Positions 42,991-51,565 of a stretch of 64,000 bases of DNA are shown here, piece after piece. Below the pieces are notes generated by a model. It saw nothing but the letters and a program-made list of their open reading frames with translations. It was not told the DNA's origin and searched no databases. Both the position numbers and the translations under genes were made by a program. Source of the stretch: DASUPK01 sp963743575 (GTDB lineage: Bacteria; Actinomycetota; Thermoleophilia; Solirubrobacterales; 70-9); assembly GCA_963743575.1 (NCBI GenBank), contig CAVUQC010000004.1, positions 533,741 through 597,740 on the forward strand, given 5' to 3'. The first letter of the stretch is position 1. The number at the start of each line of letters is the position of its first letter.

Positions 42991-44049
42991 ATGAGAATCA
43001 CTGTCTCGATTGCGGCGCTGGCGTCGCTGATCGCTCTTGCCGCGTTTGGAGCGGCGGAAGCGAGCGCCAGCGTGCCGGTTGATATTCACGTCGTGACCAG
43101 CGATGGGGCACAGCTGGCCAATCTTCGCCAGTACGCCCCCTCGGCCGCGACGGTGAAGACGTACGCCGGCGACGATTGCTTTGACCCGACTCCGCCGTTC
43201 AAGCAGAGCAGCGGGCAGACGTACACGGAGTCGGCACCGAACATGCTCAGCGCCGTGGACGAGGCTTCCGACGCGACGCCGTCACTGCAGCCGTTCAAGG
43301 CCTCGGACGCGGACTTTGCATCGTTCGGCTCGCTCAGCGTGTGCAGCATCGGGGCGGGATCGCCCCCAGGTTTCTGGCTCCTGGAGCAGAACCACGTGTC
43401 GACCACGACCGGTGCGGATCAGACCTTCATCCACCCCGGCGATCAGCTGCTCTTCTACCGAACGCCGGATGATTTCTCCAGCGACGAGGAGCTCGCTCTC
43501 GACGCGCCCGCGCGAACCACGCCGGGCACGCCGATCGCGGTACAGGTCCGCTCCTACAAGAGCGATGGGACGGTCGGGCCCGCGGCTGGAGCGACGGTGA
43601 CAGGCGCCGACGCGCCGGTGGCGGCGGATGCCGCCGGCGACGCGACGGTCACGTTCTCGAGCGAGGGGCCGCATTCGCTCGTGGCGAGCAAGGACTACAA
43701 CGACATTCCCAGCGGGGTGATGTCGGTCTGCGTCGCGCGCGATCTCAGCCGGTGCTCGGCCACGCGCGGTCTCCAGATCGTCGGCAGCCATGAGCCCGAT
43801 GACATAGTCGGCACCGCCGGTGACGATCAGATCAAGGCACGCGCCGGCGACGACAGGGTTCGGGCCCTGGCCGGCAATGACAGGATCGACGTCCGCGGGG
43901 GCGGCAAGGACCGCGTCAACTGCGGCGGCGGCACCGACTCGGTCAAGGCCGACAAGCGCGACAAGATCGCCAAGAACTGCGAGCAGCGCAGTCGCGGCGG
44001 CAAGAAGCACAAGCGCCACAAGCACAAGGGGAAGGGCAAGAAGAAGTGA
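42991..44049 (+). CDS. Exported DUF4430-like protein with RTX-type repeats and Lys/His-rich tail
   Basis: 352 residues. Signal peptide 1-28. Residues 30-165 resemble the DUF4430/transcobalamin beta-domain layout (FGSLSVCSIG, GFWLLEQNHV, FIHPGDQLLFYRTPDDF). An Ig-like region at about 170-245 and calcium-roll-type repeats (GTAGDDQIKARAGDDRVRAL...) follow. The end is KKHKRHKHKGKGKKK, which may hold it at an anionic cell surface or bind metal. First gene after the B12 riboswitch, so probably an external corrinoid-binding protein. Confidence 0.75.
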   Translation: MRITVSIAALASLIALAAFGAAEASASVPVDIHVVTSDGAQLANLRQYAPSAATVKTYAGDDCFDPTPPFKQSSGQTYTESAPNMLSAVDEASDATPSLQPFKASDADFASFGSLSVCSIGAGSPPGFWLLEQNHVSTTTGADQTFIHPGDQLLFYRTPDDFSSDEELALDAPARTTPGTPIAVQVRSYKSDGTVGPAAGATVTGADAPVAADAAGDATVTFSSEGPHSLVASKDYNDIPSGVMSVCVARDLSRCSATRGLQIVGSHEPDDIVGTAGDDQIKARAGDDRVRALAGNDRIDVRGGGKDRVNCGGGTDSVKADKRDKIAKNCEQRSRGGKKHKRHKHKGKGKKK

Positions 44050-44957
44050 GAACCCTCCGCACCCTCGCGATCGCCCTGGCGCTCTGTGCCGCGGCGATCG
44101 CGGGTTGCGGGTTCGGTCCCGGCAAGGACGAGGGCGATGTCTCGCTCACCGTCACACGGGACTACGGCGGCAGCGTCCTCGTCCAGAAGACCGATTCGAT
44201 CCACGAGTCCGACACGGTTCTCCGCGTGCTCGACCGCAATGCCGACATCACCACCCGCTACGGCGGGGGCTTCGTCCAATCGATCAACGGCCTCTCCGGC
44301 ACGACGAGCGGTGGGCGCACCAGCGACTGGTTCTTCTACGTGAACGGCATCGAGTCGCCGGTCGGCTCAACGGACTACGACCTGGCCGGCGGGGACCGGA
44401 TCTGGTGGGACTACCGGGATTGGACCGCGGCCATGCGCGTCCCCGCGGTGGTCGGCTCCTGGCCGGAGCCGTTCGCGCACGGGTTCCAGGGGCATAGATG
44501 GCACGTCAACGTCGACTGCACGCGTGCGCGCCCAGTATGCGATCAGGTCGCTGCGAAGGTCCGGGCGACCGGAGCAACGCTCGCCCAGGGAGAAAGCGGG
44601 GAGCCGTTGATCTCGATCTTGGTTGGAAGCTGGCCAAACCTGCAGCACTGGAGCCCCACGGCAAGGCTTCTCAGTGCGCCGCCAAGCACAAGCGGAGTCT
44701 TCGCGAGATTCGTGGGCGTCAAGAAGCCCCTGCTGGAACTGCTAAACCAGCAAGGTCAGCCCGCCGGAAGCATCGGCAAGGGCGGCGGGCTGATTGCAGC
44801 GCTTCGTCCCGGCGACGGGCCGCCCGTCTGGGTCGTCACGGGCACGGACGCGAAGGGCGTGGCCGCTGCGGCCGCTCTGGTCGGCCCGGCGCTTCGGACC
44901 CACTACGCGGTTGCCACCCAGCCCGGAGCGGGGGGGATCGAGGTGCCCGTACAGTGA
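44046..44957 (+). CDS. DUF4430 lipoprotein, probable corrinoid-binding
   Basis: 303 residues. The lipobox AIAG-C21 predicts lipid anchoring. DUF4430 spans about 32-125 with its hallmark DWFFYVNG and YDLAGGDRIWWDYRDW; this is the fold of the beta domain of transcobalamin and intrinsic factor. A second domain of about 150 residues of unknown type follows (GPPVWVVTGTDAKGVAAAAALVG). GTG start overlapping the upstream stop (GTGA). Likely captures cobalamin for the ECF transporter encoded next. Confidence 0.82.
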   Translation: MRTLRTLAIALALCAAAIAGCGFGPGKDEGDVSLTVTRDYGGSVLVQKTDSIHESDTVLRVLDRNADITTRYGGGFVQSINGLSGTTSGGRTSDWFFYVNGIESPVGSTDYDLAGGDRIWWDYRDWTAAMRVPAVVGSWPEPFAHGFQGHRWHVNVDCTRARPVCDQVAAKVRATGATLAQGESGEPLISILVGSWPNLQHWSPTARLLSAPPSTSGVFARFVGVKKPLLELLNQQGQPAGSIGKGGGLIAALRPGDGPPVWVVTGTDAKGVAAAAALVGPALRTHYAVATQPGAGGIEVPVQ

Positions 44958-45835
44958 GATCCCCCTTTGCCTATACACCAGGGCGGAGCCCGCTCCATCG
45001 TGCCAACGCGGGCGCCGCGATGGCGTATCTCGGCGCCCTGGCGGTGGTGGGATTCGTCTACTCGAGCCCGCTGGTGCTGGTCGCTGCGATCGCTGCCACC
45101 GCGCTCGCTGGGACCGCGGCCGGAGCGGGTCGAGCCGTCAGAGCGTCCCTGCGCCTCGGCCTCACGCTGCTGATCTTCATGATCGTCATCAACGCCCTGG
45201 TCACCCACCGGGGGGAGACGATCCTCGTGCGGGGCTGGGACCTGCCGGTACTCGGGAACACCGACGTGACGCTCGAGTCGCTCGCCGCCGGCGCGGCGAT
45301 CGGACTGCGTGTCGTGGCGGTCGTGCTCGCCTTCGGCGTCTACTCCGCGTGCGTGGATCCCGACCGGGTGCTGCGCGCGCTCCGGCCGATCGCCAGGCGC
45401 TCCGCGATGACGGCCGGGCTGGTCACGCGGATGGTGCCGCTGGCGGCCGCTGACGCGGCGCGGATGCGCGAGGCGATCGCGCTGCGGGGGCCGGGCGCTG
45501 AGGCCGTGGGCCGTCCGGCGATGGCCCGGCGCCTGGTCGAGGGCTCGCTCGACCGGGCAGTCGACGTGGCCGCCACCCTGGAGCTCCGCGGCCACTCGCT
45601 CGGGATTCGCCCGCGGTTGCGCCGCGAGCGCTCTCGCGACGATCTCCCTCTTTACCTGACAGCTGCCGCGATTCTGGGGGTGGGGCTGGCGGCTCGGTTC
45701 GGCGGCGCGGGCAGCTTCGACACCTATCCGCGGATCGCCATGGACACCGGTGCGCTGACCCTCGGGCTGTGCGCCGCCCTGATCGCCCTGGCGGCTGTCC
45801 CCTTCGCGGTGAGGAGGTGGCGGGGGCGTGCCTGA
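44954..45835 (+). CDS. ECF transporter T component (EcfT)
   Basis: 293 residues from the GTG at 44954, which overlaps the lipoprotein stop. Five or six hydrophobic helices and two Arg-Gly coupling motifs (IALRGPGAEA, LELRGHSLG) that dock to the ATPases. It is the energy-coupling membrane subunit. The B12 riboswitch and the neighbours indicate a cobalamin-dedicated transporter. Confidence 0.88.
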   Translation: MRSPFAYTPGRSPLHRANAGAAMAYLGALAVVGFVYSSPLVLVAAIAATALAGTAAGAGRAVRASLRLGLTLLIFMIVINALVTHRGETILVRGWDLPVLGNTDVTLESLAAGAAIGLRVVAVVLAFGVYSACVDPDRVLRALRPIARRSAMTAGLVTRMVPLAAADAARMREAIALRGPGAEAVGRPAMARRLVEGSLDRAVDVAATLELRGHSLGIRPRLRRERSRDDLPLYLTAAAILGVGLAARFGGAGSFDTYPRIAMDTGALTLGLCAALIALAAVPFAVRRWRGRA

Positions 45836-47480
45836 CGCTGTGCTGCGAGCGAGCAGCCTCTCCTACCGCTATCCGGAGGCGGGCACCGAGGCGCTCCGCG
45901 AGATCGAGCTGAACGTCGAGCCCGGCGAGTTCGTCGTGCTCGCCGGCCGCTCGGGATCGGGGAAATCAACCCTGCTGCGCGCGGGCTGCGGCCTCGTTCC
46001 GCATTTCCACGGCGGCGGGATCGACGGCGAGCTCGAGGTCGCCGGGATGGACGTGCGCTCGCACGGGCCGGCCGAGCTCGCGGAGGCGGTGGGGATGGTC
46101 GCCCAGGAGCCGGAGACGCAGGTGGTCAGCACGACCGTGCGGGCCGAGATCGAGCTGCCCCTGGAGCTGCGGGGAGTGGCGCCGGCAGCGCGCTCCCGCG
46201 CGGTCGAGGAGGTGGCTCTCGCGCTGGCGATCGACCACCTGCTCGAGCGCACCACGGACACCCTCTCCGGAGGGGAGCTCCAGCGGGTCGCGCTGGCGGC
46301 CGCCCTCGCCACCCGGCCCAGGTTGGTGCTCCTGGACGAGCCGACCTCCCAGCTCGACCCCGTGGCCGGAGACGAGCTGATCTCCCTGCTGCGGCGCCTG
46401 AACGAGGAATGGGGTGTCGCCGTGCTGCTCGGCGAGCACCGGCTGGAGCGTTGCCTGGCAGCGGCGGACCGTGTGGTCGCGCTCGTGGATGGCCGGATCT
46501 CCTTCGATGGGCCGCCGGCGGAGTTCCTGGCGTGGGCGATGGAGCACGACGAGGTGCTCGCCACCCCCGGGGCCCGGTTGCTGGACGCCATCGGATTGCC
46601 GCCGCCGCCCAGCGTCCGGGAGGCCCGACGGTCGCTGATGCGGTCGGGGATCGACATTGCCGGCGCCGCGAAGGCCCCCGAGATTCCGACCTCGGATCCC
46701 AGGCGCCGCGAGGCGGCCGTGCTCAGCGCTCGCGACCTCTGGGTGGAGCTGGGATCGGGCGAGGAGCGCACGGAGGCCCTCCGCGGCACGGAGCTTGAAA
46801 TCGCGAAGGGCGAGCGCGTCGCGCTGATGGGGAGCAATGGAGCGGGGAAGAGCACGCTGCTGCGGGCGGCGGCCGGGCTGACCGAGCCCCAGCGCGGCCG
46901 CGTCGAGGCGCCTTCAGGGGTTGCGCTCCTGCCGCAGAGGCCCGGTGACCTGTTCGTGCACGAGCGGGTCGGCGACGAGCTGCGCAGCCCCGACGGCGAG
47001 GAGGCACTGCGGCGCTTCGGGCTGGAGGGGATGGTCGATGCCGATCCACGCGATCTCTCCGGCGGGGAGCGCCAGCGCCTCGCTCTGGCGATCGTCGTCG
47101 CAGGACGGGACAGCGGCACCGGCGAGCTGCCCGGCGCGCTGCTGCTCGACGAGCCGACCCGCGGTATGGACCGCGCCCGGAAAGCGGAGCTCGCCGAGCT
47201 CGGCCGCGGCCTCTCCGAGGCCGGCACCGCGGTGATGATCGCCACCCATGACGTCGAGTTCGCCGCGACCTTCGCCGACCGCGTGATCCTGCTTGCGCGC
47301 GGCGAGGTGGCCGCCGATGGAAGCGCCGCCGAACTGCTGGCGGGCGGCTGGTACTTCTCCAGCGAGGTCGCTCGGATCCTCGATGGTTCCGCGATCACCG
47401 TGGAGGACGGGATCGCTGCGCTGCGCGGCGCTTCCTCGCGGGCCGGCGGTTCCCCCGCTCGAGCCGGGGAGAAGCGATGA
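45828..47480 (+). CDS. ECF transporter fused double ATPase (EcfA-EcfA')
   Basis: 550 residues with two complete ABC domains. Domain 1: Walker A GRSGSGKST, Q-loop AQEPETQVV, signature LSGGELQRV, Walker B LVLLDEPTSQLDP. Domain 2 (from about 295): GSNGAGKST, LPQRPGDLF, LSGGERQRLA, ALLLDEPTRGMD and ATHDVEF. One chain replaces the usual pair. GTG start inside the end of the T gene (8-bp overlap). Confidence 0.9.
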   Translation: MPDAVLRASSLSYRYPEAGTEALREIELNVEPGEFVVLAGRSGSGKSTLLRAGCGLVPHFHGGGIDGELEVAGMDVRSHGPAELAEAVGMVAQEPETQVVSTTVRAEIELPLELRGVAPAARSRAVEEVALALAIDHLLERTTDTLSGGELQRVALAAALATRPRLVLLDEPTSQLDPVAGDELISLLRRLNEEWGVAVLLGEHRLERCLAAADRVVALVDGRISFDGPPAEFLAWAMEHDEVLATPGARLLDAIGLPPPPSVREARRSLMRSGIDIAGAAKAPEIPTSDPRRREAAVLSARDLWVELGSGEERTEALRGTELEIAKGERVALMGSNGAGKSTLLRAAAGLTEPQRGRVEAPSGVALLPQRPGDLFVHERVGDELRSPDGEEALRRFGLEGMVDADPRDLSGGERQRLALAIVVAGRDSGTGELPGALLLDEPTRGMDRARKAELAELGRGLSEAGTAVMIATHDVEFAATFADRVILLARGEVAADGSAAELLAGGWYFSSEVARILDGSAITVEDGIAALRGASSRAGGSPARAGEKR

Positions 47481-49336
47481 GCTGGCAGGCGGCGATCGTC
47501 ACGCTGCTCGCCGTGACCCTGCTGGGCGGGTTCGCTTGGTACGAGCGATCCCGACCGCCCTCGCAGATCGTCGCCCTGGTTGCGGCCCTAGCGGCGATCT
47601 CAGTCGCCGGGCGCGTCGCCTTCTCGCCGATTCCGAACGTGGTGCCGAGCACGGACATCGTCCTGATCGCGGGCTACACGCTCGGGGGCGCACCGGGCTT
47701 CGCCGTCGGAGCGCTCACCGGCCTGGTGTCCAACTTCTGGCTCGGGCAGGGCCCCTGGACGCCGTGGCAGATGGCGGGGTGGGGGCTCACCGGGATCTTC
47801 GGCGCCTTCCTCGCGGTGGCGACCGGCCGCCGGCTGGGCCGCCTCGGCCTGGCCGTCGTCTGCGCGTTCGCCGGCTTCGCCTACGGGGCTCTGCTCGACT
47901 TCTCGGTGATGTTCGGATTCGGCGGTGAGCAATCGCTGGACCGCTACCTGGCGATCTCGGCCCGGGGCCTGCCGTTCAACATCGCGCACGCCGCCGGCAA
48001 TGCGGCACTCGCGCTGGTCGCCGGGCCCGCCATGGTCAGGATGCTCACCCGCTACCGGCGGCGCTTCGAGTTCGCCTGGAAGCCCACCGGCGCCGAGGGC
48101 CGGTCGCAGAGAGGAGTTGCGACAGGCGCCGTCTGCGTATTCGCCGCGCTGCTGATTGCCACACCCGCTCTTGTCGGGGGCCCTCGTGCGGACGCCTCCG
48201 GCGGCGGCCCCTCATCCGCGGTCGCGTGGCTGCGCGCCTCGCAGAACGCGGATGGCGGCTTCGGGTTCGGGCGTGGTGAGGAGTCGAGCCCGGCGATGAC
48301 CGGCTGGGCGGTGCTCGGGCTCGAGGCCGCCGGCGTCAACCCACTCGATGTCGATCACGGGGACGCGACCCCGATCAGCTACCTGGCGGGGACCGTGGGG
48401 CAGATCAGCACGACGGGAGACATTGAGCGCACGATCCTGTTGCTGCGAGGCGCGGGCCTCGATGCCCGCCGTTTTCAAGGCCACGACCTGGTCAGCCGCT
48501 TGGTCGCCCGCCGCGGCGGCGACGGCTCCTGGGGTCAGCAGGTCAACCCGACCGCATTCGGCATCCTCGCGCTCAAGGCCGCCGGGGCGACGGGAGGCAA
48601 CTCCCGCTCGGCTTCATGGCTGCGCAGCGCCCAGAACGACGACGGCGGCTGGGCGTTCGCGGCCAAGTCGGCGAGCGATTCCGACAGCACGGGAGCCGTC
48701 CTCGAGGCGCTCGGGGCGGCGGGCGGAGGCTCCGGTGTCCAGCGCGGGGCCTCGTACCTGCGCGGCGTGCAGCGGTCGGGTGGGGGCTTCGCGCTCTCAG
48801 GTGGGCCCGTCAACGCACAGTCGACGGCCTGGGCGGCCCAGGGCCTGCTCGCGGCGGGAATCTCACCGGCGGCCGTGCGGAGCGGTGGGACGCCGCTGAG
48901 CTATCTGGCCTCCACCCAGTCCCCGGACGGGCACTACCGGTACTCGTCGACCAGCGACCAGACCCCTGTCTGGGTCACCGGCCAGGCGCTGATGGCTGTG
49001 GACAACGCCTCCTTTCCTCTCAATCCGGTCCCGCGGACCGTCTCGAACGTCGCCGGTGGCGCCGCCGCGGGCACGGGCGGCACGGCACCGAGCGGCGGCT
49101 CGGCGGGCGCCAACTCGAAGACAGGCGCCAAGCCCGCGCCGGCTGGTTCCACCGCCGCGCAGGCACCCGAGCAGGAGCAGCCGGTCCCGCTCGCGCCGGC
49201 CTCCTCGAGCAATTTGGGTGATGGTGGAGGCGGGGGAGTCCCCGGTTGGCTGATCGGCCTCGGGATCGTGGTGCTGGGCGGCGCGATCGTCTGGGGCGGG
49301 TGGGTGCGCTATCGCCGCCACCTTCCCTCCGAGTAA
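47477..49336 (+). CDS. ECF S-type membrane domain fused to alpha/alpha-toroid domain and C-terminal anchor
   Basis: 619 residues. Residues 1-205 have six helices like a CbrT-type S component (VVPSTDIVLIAGYTLGGAPGF, ALTGLVSNFWLGQGPWTPWQM, PFNIAHAAGNAALALV). A helix at about 212-235 leads to an external domain of about 280 residues with QW-like repeats (RASQNADGGFGFG, RRGGDGSWGQQVNPTAFGILAL, SAQNDDGGWAF, VQRSGGGFAL), the terpenoid-cyclase-like toroid also found as the alpha domain of transcobalamin. An Ala/Gly/Pro linker and a last helix (WLIGLGIVVLGGAIVWGGW) anchor it. This joins B12 capture and translocation in one chain. Confidence 0.82.
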   Translation: MSWQAAIVTLLAVTLLGGFAWYERSRPPSQIVALVAALAAISVAGRVAFSPIPNVVPSTDIVLIAGYTLGGAPGFAVGALTGLVSNFWLGQGPWTPWQMAGWGLTGIFGAFLAVATGRRLGRLGLAVVCAFAGFAYGALLDFSVMFGFGGEQSLDRYLAISARGLPFNIAHAAGNAALALVAGPAMVRMLTRYRRRFEFAWKPTGAEGRSQRGVATGAVCVFAALLIATPALVGGPRADASGGGPSSAVAWLRASQNADGGFGFGRGEESSPAMTGWAVLGLEAAGVNPLDVDHGDATPISYLAGTVGQISTTGDIERTILLLRGAGLDARRFQGHDLVSRLVARRGGDGSWGQQVNPTAFGILALKAAGATGGNSRSASWLRSAQNDDGGWAFAAKSASDSDSTGAVLEALGAAGGGSGVQRGASYLRGVQRSGGGFALSGGPVNAQSTAWAAQGLLAAGISPAAVRSGGTPLSYLASTQSPDGHYRYSSTSDQTPVWVTGQALMAVDNASFPLNPVPRTVSNVAGGAAAGTGGTAPSGGSAGANSKTGAKPAPAGSTAAQAPEQEQPVPLAPASSSNLGDGGGGGVPGWLIGLGIVVLGGAIVWGGWVRYRRHLPSE

Positions 49337-49355
49337 CGACAGCTACGTTTCTCGT

Positions 49356-49865
49356 ATGGAAGTCGAGGAGGCGATCCGCACTCGCCGGACCCACAAGGCC
49401 TACCGGCCAGAGCCGGTCGACCGGAAGCTGCTCGAGGAGATCCTCGACCTGGCCTGCTGGGCGCCGAACCACAACCTGACCAACCCGTGGCGCTTCCGCG
49501 TGATCGGGCCGATGGCGTTGCAGCGCCTCAAGGAGGCTGCTGGGCCGGAGTCGGCCTCGAAGCTCGATCGCGCTCCCACCCTCGTCGTGGTCTCCTGCGC
49601 GCTCACGGGGGATCCGATTCAGGACGAGGAGGACCTGCACGCCGCCGCCTGCGCCGCCTACATCGTGCTGCTGGCCGGCCACGGCCGCGGGCTTGCCACC
49701 TATTGGCGGACGCCTGAGGTGCTTCGCACCCCCGAGGGCCAGGCTGCCGTCGGGATGCCCGATGGCGAGCGCTTCGTCGGCCTGATCCATCTCGGCACGC
49801 CGGTTCAGGAGCAGAAGCCGCCGGAGCGGCTCCCCGCAGACCAGGTCGTGGAGTTCCTCGAGTGA
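49356..49865 (+). CDS. Nitroreductase family protein
   Basis: 169 residues: AIRTRRTHKAYRPEPVD, ACWAPNHNLTNPWRFRVIG and HAAACAAYIVLLAGHGRGLATYWRT. FMN-dependent, closest in form to YdjA-like nitroreductases. It starts 19 bp after the S/toroid gene, so it may belong to the same transcript; the B12-base enzyme BluB has a related fold but is longer and differs in its motifs, so BluB is not claimed. Confidence 0.82.
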   Translation: MEVEEAIRTRRTHKAYRPEPVDRKLLEEILDLACWAPNHNLTNPWRFRVIGPMALQRLKEAAGPESASKLDRAPTLVVVSCALTGDPIQDEEDLHAAACAAYIVLLAGHGRGLATYWRTPEVLRTPEGQAAVGMPDGERFVGLIHLGTPVQEQKPPERLPADQVVEFLE

Positions 49866-51538
49866 TCTCCCGCGAACAGGCGGTGGCGGCGATGCAGGAG
49901 GATACGTTCGACGTCGTCGTGGTCGGAGGCGGCATCACCGGCGCCGGGGTGGCGCTCGACGCCGCCTCGCGCGGCTACTCGGTCGCCCTGGTGGAACGGG
50001 GCGACTTCGCGCAGGGCACCTCGAGCCGCTCGTCGAAGATGGTCCACGGCGGCCTCCGCTACCTGCAGAACTTCGATCTCGGCCTGGTTCGCGAAGCGCT
50101 CCTGGAGCGCCAGCTGCTGGTCCGCCTGGCGCCGCACCTCGTCTATCCGACGCCATTCCTGGTCCCCGCGCTCGGCGGGGAGCGGAAGAACCGGGCGATC
50201 GGGATCGGTCTCAACATGTACGACGTGATGGCGACCTCGCGCATCGGGCGAGGCCGCAGCCAGCGCAATGAGCATCGCGACGAGGCCGAGTTCTGGGCCC
50301 CCGACCGCCATCGCACCATCTCGGGTGAGGATGCCATCGAGCTGATTCCGGCTCTGGAGCCGATGGAGCCGAGCTCGGCCTACATGTTCTACGACTGCCA
50401 GACCGACGATGCGCGGCTCGTGCTCACCGTGCTGGGGGAGGCCGAGCGCTTCGGCGCCGTCGTCGTCAACGGAGCGGAGGTGACCGAGGTGCTCGAGGAG
50501 GACGGCCGCGCCACGGGCATTGCTTTCACGGAGGCCGAGTCCAGAGCACGGGTCGAGATCCACGCGGAGAACGTCGTCAACGCGACGGGGGTGTGGGCGG
50601 ATCGGATCAGGCCCGGAGAGCTGCTCGCCGAGGAGGAGATCCCGAAGATCCGGCCGAGTCGCGGGTCGCACATCACCCTCTCGGTCGACGACCTCGACAT
50701 CGGCACCGCCGCATGCATCGTCCCGGCGGGAGCGGACCGCACGATCTTCGCGCTGCCCTGGTACGGGCGGGTCCTCGTCGGGACCACGGACAACGACTAC
50801 GAGGGCGAGATCGACGAGGTGCCGCCGGCGGCGGACGATGTCGAATACCTGCTGAACGCGCTCAACTCCTACTTCGGGACGAGCGTCGGCCTCGGCGACC
50901 TGACCGGCGCCTATGGGGGTGTCCGGCCTCTGATCTCCTCGGGCGACCCGAAGAAGTCCGTCGACATCTCGCGCCGGGCGGAGCTCTACGAGACCTCCTC
51001 GGGGATGCTCACCATCACCGGAGGCAAGCTGACCACATTTCGCCGGATGGCCGCCGAGGTTGTCGATCGGATCGTCGAGCGCGATGGGCGCGAGGCGGAG
51101 TGCCGCACGGACGACATCCCCCTCGGGATGTCCGCACGGCCGGAGGATCTGGAGACGAGCGCGGGGCTTCCCGACGGCGCGACCGACCAGCTCGCCTTCC
51201 GCTACGGGCATGCCTCTCGCGCGGTCCTCGACCTTTGCGAGGCGAGCTCCGAGCTGGCCGAGCCGATCGTCCCGGGCCATCCGGACCTGATGGCCGAGGT
51301 TGTGATCGCCGCCCGGCACGAGCAGGCCCGGTCGGTCGCGGACGTGCTGCTTCGGCGAACCAGGCTCGGCCTGGTCGCCGCCTCGGAGCTGCGGGACGGT
51401 GCTCGCGTCCGGGCCGTGGCCGAGGCCCTCGGGGCGGAGCTCGGCTGGAGCGCGTCCCGCGTCAATGAGGAGACGGAGGCCTGGGCCCCCGTCGCCGAGG
51501 GCGAGGGCCTCGATCCCGGCAGGGTCGTCACCGCGTAA
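49862..51538 (+). CDS. glpD: FAD-dependent glycerol-3-phosphate dehydrogenase
   Basis: 558 residues. N-terminus DVVVVGGGITGAGVALDAASRGYSV binds FAD; ERGDFAQGTSSRSSKMVHGGLRYL is the GlpD signature. TGVWADRIR, RPSRGSHI, TTDNDYEG, TGAYGGVRPL and TGGKLTTFRRMA follow, with a C-terminal helical DAO_C domain. It oxidises glycerol-3-phosphate to DHAP and passes electrons to quinone. GTG start overlaps the nitroreductase stop. Confidence 0.93.
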   Translation: MISREQAVAAMQEDTFDVVVVGGGITGAGVALDAASRGYSVALVERGDFAQGTSSRSSKMVHGGLRYLQNFDLGLVREALLERQLLVRLAPHLVYPTPFLVPALGGERKNRAIGIGLNMYDVMATSRIGRGRSQRNEHRDEAEFWAPDRHRTISGEDAIELIPALEPMEPSSAYMFYDCQTDDARLVLTVLGEAERFGAVVVNGAEVTEVLEEDGRATGIAFTEAESRARVEIHAENVVNATGVWADRIRPGELLAEEEIPKIRPSRGSHITLSVDDLDIGTAACIVPAGADRTIFALPWYGRVLVGTTDNDYEGEIDEVPPAADDVEYLLNALNSYFGTSVGLGDLTGAYGGVRPLISSGDPKKSVDISRRAELYETSSGMLTITGGKLTTFRRMAAEVVDRIVERDGREAECRTDDIPLGMSARPEDLETSAGLPDGATDQLAFRYGHASRAVLDLCEASSELAEPIVPGHPDLMAEVVIAARHEQARSVADVLLRRTRLGLVAASELRDGARVRAVAEALGAELGWSASRVNEETEAWAPVAEGEGLDPGRVVTA

Positions 51539-51565
51539 CGCGGTCTCCCGATCCAGGCGTCTAGC

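Noticed and set aside
49356..49865. BluB (lower-ligand synthase) next to the B12 operon
   Set aside because: The protein is shorter and has YdjA-type motifs; BluB-specific residues are not seen.
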